This document shows, one piece after another, positions 1 through 10,444 of a DNA stretch of 64,000 bases. Source of the stretch: Williamsia maris (lineage in GTDB: Bacteria > Actinomycetota > Actinomycetes > Mycobacteriales > Mycobacteriaceae); the NCBI RefSeq assembly GCF_024171815.1, contig NZ_JAMTCJ010000001.1:1240001-1304000 (forward strand), given 5' to 3'. How positions within the stretch are numbered: position 1 is the stretch's first letter; every line of letters starts with the position of its first letter. Under the pieces are notes generated by a model, which was not told the origin of the DNA, ran no database searches, and saw only the letters and a list, made by a program, of their open reading frames with translations. The position numbers and the translations under genes are program-made.

Positions 1-303
1 ATCTACGACTGCGGTGGTGCGCCCCAGGTCCGGCCCACCGACGTCACCTCCATCTACTGCGGCGACAACTCGGTGTCGGTCAGCGACATCACCTGGAACC
101 GCTGGGGACCGCGCAGCGCCGTGGGCACCGGCACCGAGGCCGTCAACCTCTGCCGCCCGAACTGCGCCGCCGGCAACTACGAGCAGCGTCAGGTCGACGT
201 CGTGCTCGGCGACCCCGAGCGCAAGACGTTCACCACCATCACCCTCACCGGCACCGACGGCGTGACCCAGACCTACAAGCTCACCGGCAACGCCCCGAAC
301 TGA
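1..303 (+). CDS. C-terminal part of a hypothetical, probably exported protein
   Basis: The reading frame is open from the first base and stops at TGA 301-303, so the last 100 residues are seen and the start lies outside the window. The fragment has four cysteines (in CGGAP, YCGD, LCRPN and NCAAG), many Thr/Gly/Asp residues and a beta-rich pattern. This suits a small secreted, disulfide-stabilised domain. No catalytic motif or named family is recognised, and secretion is inferred only from cysteine spacing and composition, because the signal peptide is not visible. xthA follows 30 bases later on the same strand with its own promoter. Confidence 0.6.
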   Translation: MYDCGGAPQVRPTDVTSIYCGDNSVSVSDITWNRWGPRSAVGTGTEAVNLCRPNCAAGNYEQRQVDVVLGDPERKTFTTITLTGTDGVTQTYKLTGNAPN

Positions 304-327
304 CGGCCCGACCCCGACCCGTAGGGT
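300..327 (+). promoter_or_regulatory. Leaderless promoter of xthA
   Basis: A -35-like CTGACG (300-305) and a -10 TAGGGT (322-327) are separated by 16 bases. The GTG start at 334 lies 6 bases after the -10 box, so transcription should begin at or next to the start codon. No Shine-Dalgarno sequence is present. Confidence 0.5.
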
Positions 328-333
328 CGACGC

Positions 334-1134
334 GTGCGTATCGCGACGTGGAATGTGAACTCGATCCGGGCCCGGAGTGAACGCGTGGTCGACTGGCTCG
401 AGCGCCACGACGTCGACGTCCTGGCGATCCAGGAGACCAAGTGCACCGACGAGAAGTTCCCCGCGATGGGGTTCGCGGCCGCCGGGTACGAGTTGGCGAC
501 CGCCGGCCTGAACCAGTGGAACGGCGTGGCGATCGCGTCGCGTGTGGGTATCGCCGACGTCGCCGTCGGGTTTCCCGGCCAGCCGGGATTCTCCAAGTCC
601 GACGACGTGCCCCCGGTGGTCGAGGCCCGGGCGATCGGCGCCACCTGCGGCGGCGTGCGGGTGTGGAGTCTGTACATCCCCAACGGCCGTGATCTCACCG
701 ACCCGCACTACCTGTACAAGCTCGAGTGGTTGGGCGCGTTGCGCGACGCGGGGGCAGCGTGGCTCGCCGCCGACCCGGACGCGCAGATCGCGTTGACCGG
801 CGACTGGAACATCGCCCCGACCGACGACGACGTCTGGGACCCCGCCTATTTCGCGGACAAGACCCACACCTCGCCTGCGGAGCGCGCGGCGTTCGACGCC
901 GTCGTCGAGGCCGGGTTCGGCGACGTGGTCCGACCGTTCACACCGGGCCCGGGTGTCTTCACCTACTGGGACTACACCCAGCTCAGGTTCGCACGCCGTG
1001 AGGGCATGCGCATCGACTTCTCGCTGTGCTCACCCGCGCTCGCCGCCCGCGTCACCGGCGCCGAGATCGACCGTCAGGAACGAAAGGGCAAGGGCGCCAG
1101 CGACCATGCCCCGGTCATCATCGACATCGCCTGA
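334..1134 (+). CDS. xthA: Exodeoxyribonuclease III
   Basis: AP endonuclease and 3'-5' exonuclease of cytoplasmic base-excision repair. The 266-residue protein shows the ExoIII/EEP signatures in order: TWNVNSIRAR near residue 5, the metal-binding Glu in IQETKC near residue 33, the active-site GDWN with following Asp residues near 153, and the C-terminal SDHAPVI carrying the catalytic Asp-His pair near residue 256. Length is normal for the family. Translation starts at GTG 334 on an apparently leaderless mRNA. It corresponds by position to Rv0427c of M. tuberculosis, next to the thiC-thiD region. The gene meets a convergent lipoprotein gene 14 bases after its stop. Confidence 0.95.
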   Translation: MRIATWNVNSIRARSERVVDWLERHDVDVLAIQETKCTDEKFPAMGFAAAGYELATAGLNQWNGVAIASRVGIADVAVGFPGQPGFSKSDDVPPVVEARAIGATCGGVRVWSLYIPNGRDLTDPHYLYKLEWLGALRDAGAAWLAADPDAQIALTGDWNIAPTDDDVWDPAYFADKTHTSPAERAAFDAVVEAGFGDVVRPFTPGPGVFTYWDYTQLRFARREGMRIDFSLCSPALAARVTGAEIDRQERKGKGASDHAPVIIDIA

Positions 1135-1148
1135 CCCGGCCGACCGAC

Positions 1149-2264
1149 TCAGCTACGTCCGGCCGCCTGCACCGCGGGGGTGAGCTGGTCGAGCACGTAC
1201 GGGATCGACAGCGGTGACGGCAGATTCAGCGCGGTGATGCTCGTCAGGTCCATCTGGGCGACGGCGTTCGCACGCACCGCCGTCAGCTGGGCGTAGCCCG
1301 GCAGCGTCGTGAGCTGTGTCTCGAGTTGCGGTGTGCCCGCGGCGATGACGAGCAGATCCGATTCGAGCTGGGGGACGTTCTCGGTGCTGATCGGGAACCG
1401 CGGCAGCTTCTGCTGGGTGGCGATGTCCTGCAGACGCTGCGGAACGGTCAACCCGAGATCGGCGAACAGCGATGTAGCACCGTCTTTCGGGTCCCCGAGG
1501 ACCTGGATCTGGTCGGCGGAGAACATGAAGGCGAAGGCGAAGGTCTTGCCCGCGAGGCCGGGGTTGTCCTGCTTGATCGTGTCGATCCTGCTCTGCACCC
1601 CGTCGACGATCTCGGTCGCCTTGTCGGGTTCACGCAGCACGGCGCCGAGGAGTTGCACCTGGTCCTGCCACGGGTCGATCTGCTGACCGGTGATGCTCGG
1701 GATGGTCGGCGCGATCTGCTTGAGCTTGTCGATCTCGGCCGATTCGACGCCGAAGCCTGGCAACAGGATCAGGTCGGGCTTCGCGGCCGCGATCTGCGAC
1801 ACCCGGTCACCGGTGAGGCTGATCTTCTTCGCATCGCCCAGTTTGCCCTCGGTCCAGGGGGATTGCCTGCCGATCTGCTGTTCGGTGGTGGTGCCGTACG
1901 CGGTCGGGGTCACCCCGAACGAGAGCACGGCGTCGGTCCACTGGTCGCCGATCGCCGCGATGCGTTCCGGGACGCGGTCGATGGTGACGCTGCCCGCCGA
2001 CGTGTTCACGGTGACCGGTGCGACCGAACCGGATGCGTCGTCGCCCTCGTCCGGCGAACTGCAGGCGGCGAGCCCGAGTACGAACAGGGCGACGACCGCG
2101 GCCGCGATCAGACGCGGCGTGCCGGCTGACCGACCGCCGACGGCGGCGACACCGGCGGAGGCGATCACGGTGGGCAGGTTCACCGAGGTACTCGGCGGCC
2201 GCTTCGATGATTCGGAGAGCTCTTCGCCGCCGTGGCGTTCGTCGTCGGCAGACCTCCGGTTCAT
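1149..2264 (-). CDS. Iron-siderophore ABC transporter substrate-binding lipoprotein
   Basis: Periplasmic-binding-protein family (FepB/FecB type) that captures ferric siderophore outside the membrane and passes it to an importer. The start at 2264 is chosen because its ATG overlaps the stop of the upstream flavoprotein gene (ATGA), which gives 371 residues. A signal sequence ends in the lipobox LGLAAC with the lipidated Cys at residue 68. An unusually long hydrophilic N-terminus of about 50 residues precedes the hydrophobic stretch, so a later start is possible. The mature part has the expected elements: VNTSAGSVTIDRVPERIAAIGDQ, LKPDLIL-like AKPDLILLPGF, and a C-terminal helical lobe. No permease or ATPase gene is adjacent, so the transporter partner must be elsewhere. 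Confidence 0.88.
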   Translation of the reverse strand: MNRRSADDERHGGEELSESSKRPPSTSVNLPTVIASAGVAAVGGRSAGTPRLIAAAVVALFVLGLAACSSPDEGDDASGSVAPVTVNTSAGSVTIDRVPERIAAIGDQWTDAVLSFGVTPTAYGTTTEQQIGRQSPWTEGKLGDAKKISLTGDRVSQIAAAKPDLILLPGFGVESAEIDKLKQIAPTIPSITGQQIDPWQDQVQLLGAVLREPDKATEIVDGVQSRIDTIKQDNPGLAGKTFAFAFMFSADQIQVLGDPKDGATSLFADLGLTVPQRLQDIATQQKLPRFPISTENVPQLESDLLVIAAGTPQLETQLTTLPGYAQLTAVRANAVAQMDLTSITALNLPSPLSIPYVLDQLTPAVQAAGRS

Positions 2265-3010
2265 GTCGCGGTCCAGTAGGCCTGGGCCTTCACCGCCTTG
2301 CGGCTCAACCCGAATTGGCTCTTGAAGATGCCCGCGACAGCACGGGTGGCGCCGGCCTCCAGGGCAACCCATCCGAAGTGATCCGGCGACGGCGTCGCCG
2401 CGGCGCGAACGGCGTCGACGACAGTGGCCGATCCGGGCTCGCGTGCGATCCAGTGCACTGTGTCGCTCGGCCGGGTGCGCAGCGGGAGGTCGCGATCGCT
2501 CTCGTGCTGGTACTCGAACCAGATCGTCACCGGGACGGTCGGTTCGGACGAGGCCGAGATCGCATCGAGGATCGAGTTGATCGCCGGGAGCGACGCGGGG
2601 TCACCCGCCAGCAGCCAACCGGCGGGAGCGGGATCCGGGAAGGCGAACTTCGAGCCCATCAGCGTCGCGGTGATCTCAGCGCCGGGCTGCACCGTCTGCG
2701 CCCACCGCGCCGCGGTGCCGTCGTGGATCGCGAACTCGATGTCGAAGGTGTCGGTGGCCGGGTCGGGATCGACAAGGGTGTACCCACGCTGGTGCAGCTT
2801 GCCGTCCGCCTCGAACCACACCCGCAACCACATCGTCGGGTGGACCGGCTTCGCGGTCAGCAGTCCGCCGCCGGTGAAACCCACCCGGACGTAGTGCTCG
2901 GTGACCACCTCGGCGCGCGTCACCCGCAGCGTGTAGTCATCACCGCCGAGGAGCTTGAGGACCGCTCCCTGCCATCCCTTCGACGGTGCCGCGGTCGTCT
3001 GATCGGCCAT
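2261..3010 (-). CDS. Siderophore-interacting FAD/NAD(P)H ferric reductase
   Basis: Siderophore-interacting protein (ViuB/FscN type) that reduces Fe(III)-siderophore in the cytoplasm using FAD and NAD(P)H to release iron. The 249-residue protein carries the FAD-binding RGYT motif at residues 75-78, a beta-barrel flavin domain in the first half, and the pyridine-nucleotide part with LLAGDPASLPAI near residue 133. It is the first gene of a two-gene operon, and its stop overlaps the start of the siderophore-binding lipoprotein gene by four bases, implying translational coupling. An IdeR-like iron box lies about 30 bases upstream, so the pair should be induced when iron is scarce. Family assignment is firm; the siderophore is unknown. 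Confidence 0.92.
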   Translation of the reverse strand: MADQTTAAPSKGWQGAVLKLLGGDDYTLRVTRAEVVTEHYVRVGFTGGGLLTAKPVHPTMWLRVWFEADGKLHQRGYTLVDPDPATDTFDIEFAIHDGTAARWAQTVQPGAEITATLMGSKFAFPDPAPAGWLLAGDPASLPAINSILDAISASSEPTVPVTIWFEYQHESDRDLPLRTRPSDTVHWIAREPGSATVVDAVRAAATPSPDHFGWVALEAGATRAVAGIFKSQFGLSRKAVKAQAYWTAT

Positions 3011-3039
3011 GGTGTCCCTCTTCCCTCGTGGTTTTGAGG

Positions 3040-3058
3040 GAAGGGTAGCCTAACCAAC
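3040..3058. promoter_or_regulatory. IdeR/DmdR-type iron box
   Basis: Read on the minus strand, the core GGTTAGGCTA (3055-3046) matches the centre of the IdeR consensus TTAGGTTAGGCTAACCTAA exactly, and about 14 of 19 positions agree overall. It lies 30-48 bases upstream of the siderophore-reductase start, the usual place for repression by Fe-loaded IdeR. Confidence 0.7.
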
Positions 3059-3081
3059 CGTCGGGCGGAATGCCCGATTAC

Positions 3082-3426
3082 TCAGGCGGCGATCGGCGCG
3101 ACGCCGGGATGAGTGGTCAGGTAGTGCTTCGTGTAGCTGCAGACCGGACGGACCTTCGCGCCCTGGTCGACGACGTAGTCGAGTGCGCTCTGGGTCAGAC
3201 GGGTCGCGAGACCGTGTCCGGAGAACTCGTCGTAGAGCACGGTGTGCATGATCGTCAGCACCTTGTCGCCGCTGGCCTCGTCGATCGAGTAACCGAGCAC
3301 GCCGACGAGGTCGCCGGCGACGTAGAGCTCGAACCGGCTCTGTCCGACGTTGTGCACCACCTCGGAGATCTGGTGCAGGATCGATTGCGCCGTCTGCTGT
3401 GGCCTCTTCTTACGTCGGACCTGCAT
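3082..3426 (-). CDS. Small GNAT-fold N-acetyltransferase (YjdJ/PF14542-like)
   Basis: A 114-residue protein resembling the short Gcn5-related acetyltransferases. The core has LYVAGDLVGVLGYSI, the motif-A-like strand HTVLYDEFSGHGLATRL (acetyl-CoA pyrophosphate loop G-H-G-L-A), and the end VRPVCSYTKHYLTTHP typical of this family. Substrate is unknown. An earlier in-frame ATG at 3459 exists, but the ATG at 3426 has AGGAGG about 6 bases upstream and is preferred. The N-terminus is very basic (QVRRKKRPQQ). A perfect CRP-type palindrome overlaps the -10 region, suggesting cAMP-receptor-protein control. Confidence 0.75.
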   Translation of the reverse strand: MQVRRKKRPQQTAQSILHQISEVVHNVGQSRFELYVAGDLVGVLGYSIDEASGDKVLTIMHTVLYDEFSGHGLATRLTQSALDYVVDQGAKVRPVCSYTKHYLTTHPGVAPIAA

Positions 3427-3444
3427 GGCGACCTCCTCTCGTTG

Positions 3445-3464
3445 TGTGACTGCAATCACACTAC
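3445..3464. promoter_or_regulatory. CRP/GlxR-type palindrome overlapping a -10 box
   Basis: TGTGACTGCAATCACA at 3445-3460 is a perfect TGTGA-N6-TCACA site. On the minus strand a -10 TAGTGT occupies 3464-3459, so the site overlaps the -10 box and the transcription start of the GNAT gene. Binding there would be expected to repress. Confidence 0.65.
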
Positions 3465-3671
3465 AGAACCTTTCGGCTACGTAGGCGTAGTTACGTCACG
3501 GTTCAGTCACTGTTGACCACCTGTTCGGTGGATGTCTGGGGCGTCTCACAACACGGTGGTCATCCCGCGCTGTGTTGTTCCCGGTTCTGACGCACCGCAA
3601 CCGCACCCGGTTCCCTCTCGGCGGTGAGGGCGTAGCGTGACCGACAGACCGCTGCGGCGGTCACCCATGAA

Positions 3672-5427
<1,756 letters not shown>

Positions 5428-5431
5428 TGGG

Positions 5432-6289
5432 GTGATGAAGCTGCTGCCACCCGCCCCGCTGGGACAGACGCCGGTCCGCGCCATGACGATCGCGGGGACC
5501 GACTCCGGCGGCGGGGCGGGGGTCGCGGCCGACCTGCGCACGATGGCGTTGGCCGGCGTGCACGGATGCGTGGCCGTGACCGCGGTGACCGTGCAGAACA
5601 CCCTCGGTGTCTCCGGCGTCCACACCATCCCGCCGGAGACGGTCGCCGGTCAGATCCGGACCGTCGTCACCGACATCGGCATCGGGGCCGCGAAGACCGG
5701 GATGCTCGCGACCGGCGCGATCATCGATGCGATCGTCGACGTGGCCGCCGAGGTGGGGATCGGTCGGGACCGTCCGATCCCGCTGGTGGTCGACCCGGTC
5801 TGCGCGTCCATGCACGGCCACCAACTGCTCGCCACCGAGGCGATGGACTCACTACGGGAGCGGCTCATCCCGATCGCCACCGTCGTCACGCCGAACCTCG
5901 ACGAGGTCGCGTTGATCACCGGCATCACCGTCGTCGACGAGGACACCCAGCGTGCCGCCGCGATCGAACTGCACGCGATGGGCGCGCAGTGGGCGCTGGT
6001 CAAGGGCGGGCACCTGCGCTCGAGCCCGTTCAGTCCCGATCTGCTCTACGACGGCGAGACGTTCCTCGAACTCGACCACGAGCGCATCGACACCCCGCAC
6101 GATCACGGCGCCGGCGACACCCTGGCCTCGGCCATGTGTTGTGCTCTCGCGCACGGGTTGTCGGTGCCGGACGCCCTGCGGTTCGCCAAGGACTGGGTCA
6201 CCGAGTCGATACGCTGGTCCTACCCGCTGGGCGCGGGCCATGGTCCGGTCAACCCGCTGTGGCGGGTCTCCGGACCGTTACCCGATTGA
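5432..6289 (+). CDS. thiD: Hydroxymethylpyrimidine/phosphomethylpyrimidine kinase
   Basis: Ribokinase-fold kinase that phosphorylates HMP and HMP-P to HMP-PP, following ThiC in thiamine synthesis. The 285-residue protein shows TIAGTDSGGGAGVAADL near residue 19, the substrate loop AVTAVTVQNT, KGGHL near residue 190 and the C-terminal anion-hole/catalytic motif HGAGDTLASA near residue 226. It has no fused thiE or tenA domain. It lies four bases downstream of thiC and shares that riboswitch-controlled mRNA. Its TGA stop is the first three bases of a 22-base sequence repeated exactly at 47860. Confidence 0.97.
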   Translation: MMKLLPPAPLGQTPVRAMTIAGTDSGGGAGVAADLRTMALAGVHGCVAVTAVTVQNTLGVSGVHTIPPETVAGQIRTVVTDIGIGAAKTGMLATGAIIDAIVDVAAEVGIGRDRPIPLVVDPVCASMHGHQLLATEAMDSLRERLIPIATVVTPNLDEVALITGITVVDEDTQRAAAIELHAMGAQWALVKGGHLRSSPFSPDLLYDGETFLELDHERIDTPHDHGAGDTLASAMCCALAHGLSVPDALRFAKDWVTESIRWSYPLGAGHGPVNPLWRVSGPLPD

Positions 6290-6425
6290 CCCGCCAGTTG
6301 GGCACGTACGACACGCAGTTGGGCACGTACGACCGTCAGTTGGGCATCATGTGCCCAATCAGTGGTCGTACGTGCCCAACTGGCGTACGCAGGTGCACGC
6401 TCGGCGGTTGTGTCAGGCGTCGCGC
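6287..6425. repeat. Opposed array of 21-base CAGTTGGGCAC repeats at a convergent junction
   Basis: Between thiD and the convergent ABC permease, CAGTTGGGCAC units begin at 6295, 6316 and 6337 (period 21 bases). They are followed by units in the reverse orientation (TGCCCAA near 6352 and TGCCCAACTG at 6373-6382). The array can fold into a long hairpin and may act as a bidirectional transcription terminator. The left edge TGACCCGCCAGTTGGGCACG (6287 onward) and right edge GTGTCAGGCGTCGCGC (6410-6425) are both repeated exactly around the array at 47860-48058, and both edges include gene stop codons. Confidence 0.85.
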
Positions 6426-7156
6426 TTCTTGGTGAAGAAGACCCCGAGACCGAAGATGATCAGCGAGATGACCGCGAAGTAGGCGATCGATCCGTATGCG
6501 TTCCACGGGAAGTCGATCGACGTGTCGCGCTCGGTGAGGAACCGCGCGGCGTTGTTGAACGGCAGGTACGGGCTCACCGCGTCGCCGAACTTCGGGATGA
6601 TGCCGATGATCCCCTCGAGGGCCAGCGTCCAGATGAGCAGCACGACGATGGCGCCGGCGGTCTGGCGGACGATCGCGCCGATCCCCAGACCGATCAGGAT
6701 GCACAGCAGCGTGTACACCGGGATACCCCAGTACTGACGGATTGCGTCGGAACCGACGAGGTCCATGTTGTTGCCCGACAACACCTTGCCCAGCAGCAGG
6801 GCCACGATCCCGAGGACCAGCGTGACGACGACCGAGAGTCCGCCGTAGATCACGGCTTTCGCGCCCAGGACGACCTCGCGACGCGGGATGGCCTGGTAGG
6901 TGGTCCGGATGGTGCCGAATCGGAACTCGCTGGTGACGGCCAGCACGGCCATGATCATCAGCACGATCACACCGATCTGGCTGACGCCGGTGGTGTAGTC
7001 GGAGGCGTAGATGTTCTCCGAGTCGTCGCCGGATGCGAAGGCGCCGATCAGGACGCTGAACAGGATCGCGAGCAGGGCGACGATGGCGACGCACCAGTAC
7101 GGCGACTTGGTGCTGAGCAGCTTGATGCGCTCGGCGTTGAGGGCGTTGACCATCAT
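6413..7156 (-). CDS. ABC-2 type transporter permease
   Basis: Integral membrane subunit of an ABC exporter, 247 residues. Six hydrophobic segments are visible: VAIVALLAILFSVLIGAF, IGVIVLMIMAVLAVTSE, VVVTLVLGIVALLLG, LLCILIGLGIGAIVR, GAIVVLLIWTLALEGIIG and YFAVISLIIFGLGVFF. The segment EFRFGTIRTTYQAIPRR is typical of ABC-2/NatB-like permeases. The start at 7156 is chosen because its ATG overlaps the ATPase stop (ATGA) and GGAGG lies just upstream. It ends in the basic tail KKRDA. It pairs with the ATPase gene directly upstream; substrate is unknown. Confidence 0.9.
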   Translation of the reverse strand: MMVNALNAERIKLLSTKSPYWCVAIVALLAILFSVLIGAFASGDDSENIYASDYTTGVSQIGVIVLMIMAVLAVTSEFRFGTIRTTYQAIPRREVVLGAKAVIYGGLSVVVTLVLGIVALLLGKVLSGNNMDLVGSDAIRQYWGIPVYTLLCILIGLGIGAIVRQTAGAIVVLLIWTLALEGIIGIIPKFGDAVSPYLPFNNAARFLTERDTSIDFPWNAYGSIAYFAVISLIIFGLGVFFTKKRDA

Positions 7157-8136
7157 TGCGGTCCTCCGTGGTTCGGGTGGTTGGCACCATGCGGTCCGGG
7201 GGCGTTCGACGGCTGACCCGCAGGCCCACCCGAATTGCCGTGGTACTGAACCGATCCCGCGGTGAGCGTCATGAACACCTCCTCCAGGGATGCCGTGCTG
7301 CCGGACAGTTCGTGCAGCGCGATGGCGTTGGCGGCGGCGATGTCGCCGACCTGGTCGGTGGTCACGTCGAGCAGGCTGAGCGCGGGTGAGCCGTCGGCGG
7401 CCGGGGTCGCCCGGAGCCCGGCACGGGTCAGCGCCTCGTGCAGCTGCGCCAGCTGCGGACTGCGCACGGTCACGGTGCGCTGGGCCTGGCTGGTGAACTC
7501 TTTGACCGAGCAGTCGGCGATGAGCCGACCCTGGCCGATGACCACGAGGTGCTCGGCGGTCAGCGACATCTCGGTGAGCAGGTGGCTCGACACCAGGACC
7601 GTGCGTCCCTGCGCGGCGAGTGCGCGCATGAACTTTCGGATCCAGACGATGCCCTCGGGGTCGAGGCCGTTGACCGGCTCGTCGAACAGCAGCACGCCCG
7701 GGTCGCCCAGCAGGGCGCCGGCGAGACCGAGTCGCTGGGACATGCCCAGCGAGAACCCGCCCGCCTTCTTGCCTGCGACAGCGCTGAGGCCGACGTCCTC
7801 GAGGACCTGGTCGACCCGGGTCGTGGGGATGCCGTTGGACGCGGCCATCCAGCGCAGATGCGAGCGCGCCGAGCGGTTGGGGTGCACCCACTTGGCGTCG
7901 AGCAACGCACCGACCTGCCGGAGCGGGTCCTTCAGCGAGCGGTAGTCCTGCCCGTTGATGGTCGCCCGGCCCGCGGTGGGGTTGTCGAGTCCGAGCATCA
8001 TGCGCATGGTCGTGGACTTGCCCGCACCGTTGGGTCCGAGGAAGCCGGTGACCATGCCTGGCTTCACACCGAAGGTCAGATTGTCGACCGCACGGGTCGG
8101 CCCGTATGTCTTGGTCAATCCTTCAACATTGATCAC
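7153..8136 (-). CDS. ABC transporter ATP-binding protein (drug/antibiotic exporter type)
   Basis: Cytoplasmic ATPase of a two-component exporter. It has Walker A GPNGAGKST (residues 34-42), Q-loop region, signature FSLGMSQRL, Walker B VLLFDEP and switch His in VSSHLL. After the ATPase core a regulatory region and a Gly/Pro/His/Asn-rich tail of about 30 residues (ending PNHGGPQ) bring it to 327 residues, longer than a bare domain. The start is GTG 8136, which lies 7 bases after a CATAGT -10 box, so the mRNA looks leaderless. An ATG four bases upstream is out of frame. It overlaps and is coupled to the permease gene. Confidence 0.92.
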   Translation of the reverse strand: MINVEGLTKTYGPTRAVDNLTFGVKPGMVTGFLGPNGAGKSTTMRMMLGLDNPTAGRATINGQDYRSLKDPLRQVGALLDAKWVHPNRSARSHLRWMAASNGIPTTRVDQVLEDVGLSAVAGKKAGGFSLGMSQRLGLAGALLGDPGVLLFDEPVNGLDPEGIVWIRKFMRALAAQGRTVLVSSHLLTEMSLTAEHLVVIGQGRLIADCSVKEFTSQAQRTVTVRSPQLAQLHEALTRAGLRATPAADGSPALSLLDVTTDQVGDIAAANAIALHELSGSTASLEEVFMTLTAGSVQYHGNSGGPAGQPSNAPGPHGANHPNHGGPQ

Positions 8137-8143
8137 CCATCGG

Positions 8144-8149
8144 ACTATG
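8144..8149 (-). promoter_or_regulatory. -10 box of the ABC exporter operon (leaderless)
   Basis: CATAGT on the minus strand (8149-8144) is followed by 7 bases and then the GTG start at 8136. It separates the exporter pair from the upstream thi operon. Confidence 0.4.
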
Positions 8150-8225
8150 CCAGGGATGTCCGGTCCGATGGATCAGCCGATGGATTGACTTTGCACGCCC
8201 CGGCGTCTCGACCGAAGGGTGGACG

Positions 8226-9209
<984 letters not shown>

Positions 9210-9213
<4 letters not shown>

Positions 9214-10265
9214 GTGAACCTCCTCGGGTCCAACGTCGCGGACCATCGGGGGTCCACGGTGTCGTCGAGATGGTCGACGACCAACTCAGCGGTGATGGGC
9301 GCCAGCATGATCCCGTTGCGACCGTGTCCGGCGGCGAGCACGGTCCGCTCGTCGAGTCGGCCGATCAGGGGTAACGCGTCCGGGGTCACCGGTCGCATCC
9401 CGCCGCCGACCTCACTCACGCGGTACTCGGCGAGTCCGGGCATCACCTCGATGGCGTCGGTGAGCAGATCGGCCACGCCACCGGCGCGGGGTTCGGGATC
9501 GGTCTCGACACCCACCTCGTACTGCGTCGCCCCGACCACGACGCCGTCGGCCCGCGGCACGAGGTAGACCAGTCGCCCGCGCCAGCGCGCGCGGATGACG
9601 TTGTCCGGTGGGGGCGGTGCGGTCGGCGGCCTGCGCAGCCGAAGGATCTCGCCCTTCTCGGCCCGGATGGCGGCGGGTGGCCACAGTCGGCCCGCACCGA
9701 CACCCGCGGCGACGACCACCTGGTCCGCGTCGAGGTCATCGAGGTCGGTCACGTGGCGCGTGCGTGTGGTGACGCCCACCTGGGTCGCGGCCGTGCGCAG
9801 TGCCCGCAGCAGCGCACGATTGTCGACCGCACCCTCGCCCGGGGCGAGGTAGCCTCCGCGCACCGAGCTGCCCAGCCCCGGCGACACCGACCGGATGTCC
9901 CTGCCGCGCAACGGTTTCATCGCGAGACCGCGGCTGAGGAGATAGTCGGCCCGGGTGGCCAGTTCGTGGGCGTCAGCGGTGTCGGCGGCGACCAGCACCG
10001 TGTCGGTGGCGACCACGATCGTCGGATCGGCCAGCGCCGTCAGCAGGTCGGGCCACCTCCGGGCCGAGGCGCGGGCGAGGTCCAGCGCGGTGTCCTCGCC
10101 CGGTCGGGCCTCGCCCATGCAGCCCAGCATCCCGCCGGCCACCCAGGACGCCGATTCGGCCGGATCACGCTCATAGATGGTTGTGTCCCAACCCTTTCGG
10201 GCGGCTTGCCAGGCGATCATGGATCCGATGACCCCGCCGCCGACCACTGCCAGCGTTCGTCCCAT
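9210..10265 (-). CDS. thiO: Glycine oxidase ThiO
   Basis: FAD-dependent amine oxidase producing the imine (dehydroglycine) used by ThiG. It has 351 residues, with the dinucleotide-binding motif [13 protein letters not shown] at the N-terminus, the second FAD-contact segment [14 protein letters not shown] and the C-terminal [15 protein letters not shown] followed by [13 protein letters not shown], all typical of ThiO/DAO-type enzymes. The SD (GAGGTG) lies a few bases after the end of a TPP riboswitch. It is the first gene of thiO-thiS-thiG and is transcribed divergently from thiE. Confidence 0.95.
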
Positions 10266-10278
10266 CGACTGCTCACCT

Positions 10279-10371
10279 CGTTCCTACGCCGGCATTACCC
10301 GGATCAGGTGTGACGGTCAGCGACATATCGGTCGCACTCTCAGCCCGGCGATCTCCCGGGCCCCCGCGTGT
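10279..10371 (-). promoter_or_regulatory. TPP riboswitch (thi box) of thiO-thiS-thiG
   Basis: On the minus strand the order is CACGCGGGGGC (from 10370), CTGAGAG, ACCTGATCCGGGTAATGCCGG and CGTAGGA (to about 10281). These are the conserved TPP-aptamer blocks. The SD of thiO follows within a few bases, so translational control is likely. A -10 TAGGCT at 10386-10381 would start transcription at about 10374, right at the aptamer's 5' edge. Confidence 0.92.
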
Positions 10372-10431
10372 GTGGGGTCCAGCCTACCGCCCTGCACGGA
10401 ACCTCTCCGGCGAGCCGAGCCCCGGCGCCAC

Positions 10432-10437
10432 TAGATT
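10432..10437 (+). promoter_or_regulatory. -10 box of thiE (leaderless)
   Basis: TAGATT ends 7 bases before the GTG start at 10445, so the mRNA should begin at the start codon. This leaves no room for a riboswitch, so thiE is not under direct TPP control from either aptamer. Confidence 0.55.
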
Positions 10438-10444
10438 GGCCACC

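Noticed and set aside
6287-6425. CRISPR array
   Set aside because: Units are 21 bases head-to-tail without unique spacers, half are inverted, and no cas genes are present. The same applies to 47860-48058.
10310-10444. Extended N-terminus of ThiE
   Set aside because: The extra 45 codons run through the complementary strand of the thiO riboswitch and lie upstream of the thiE -10 box.
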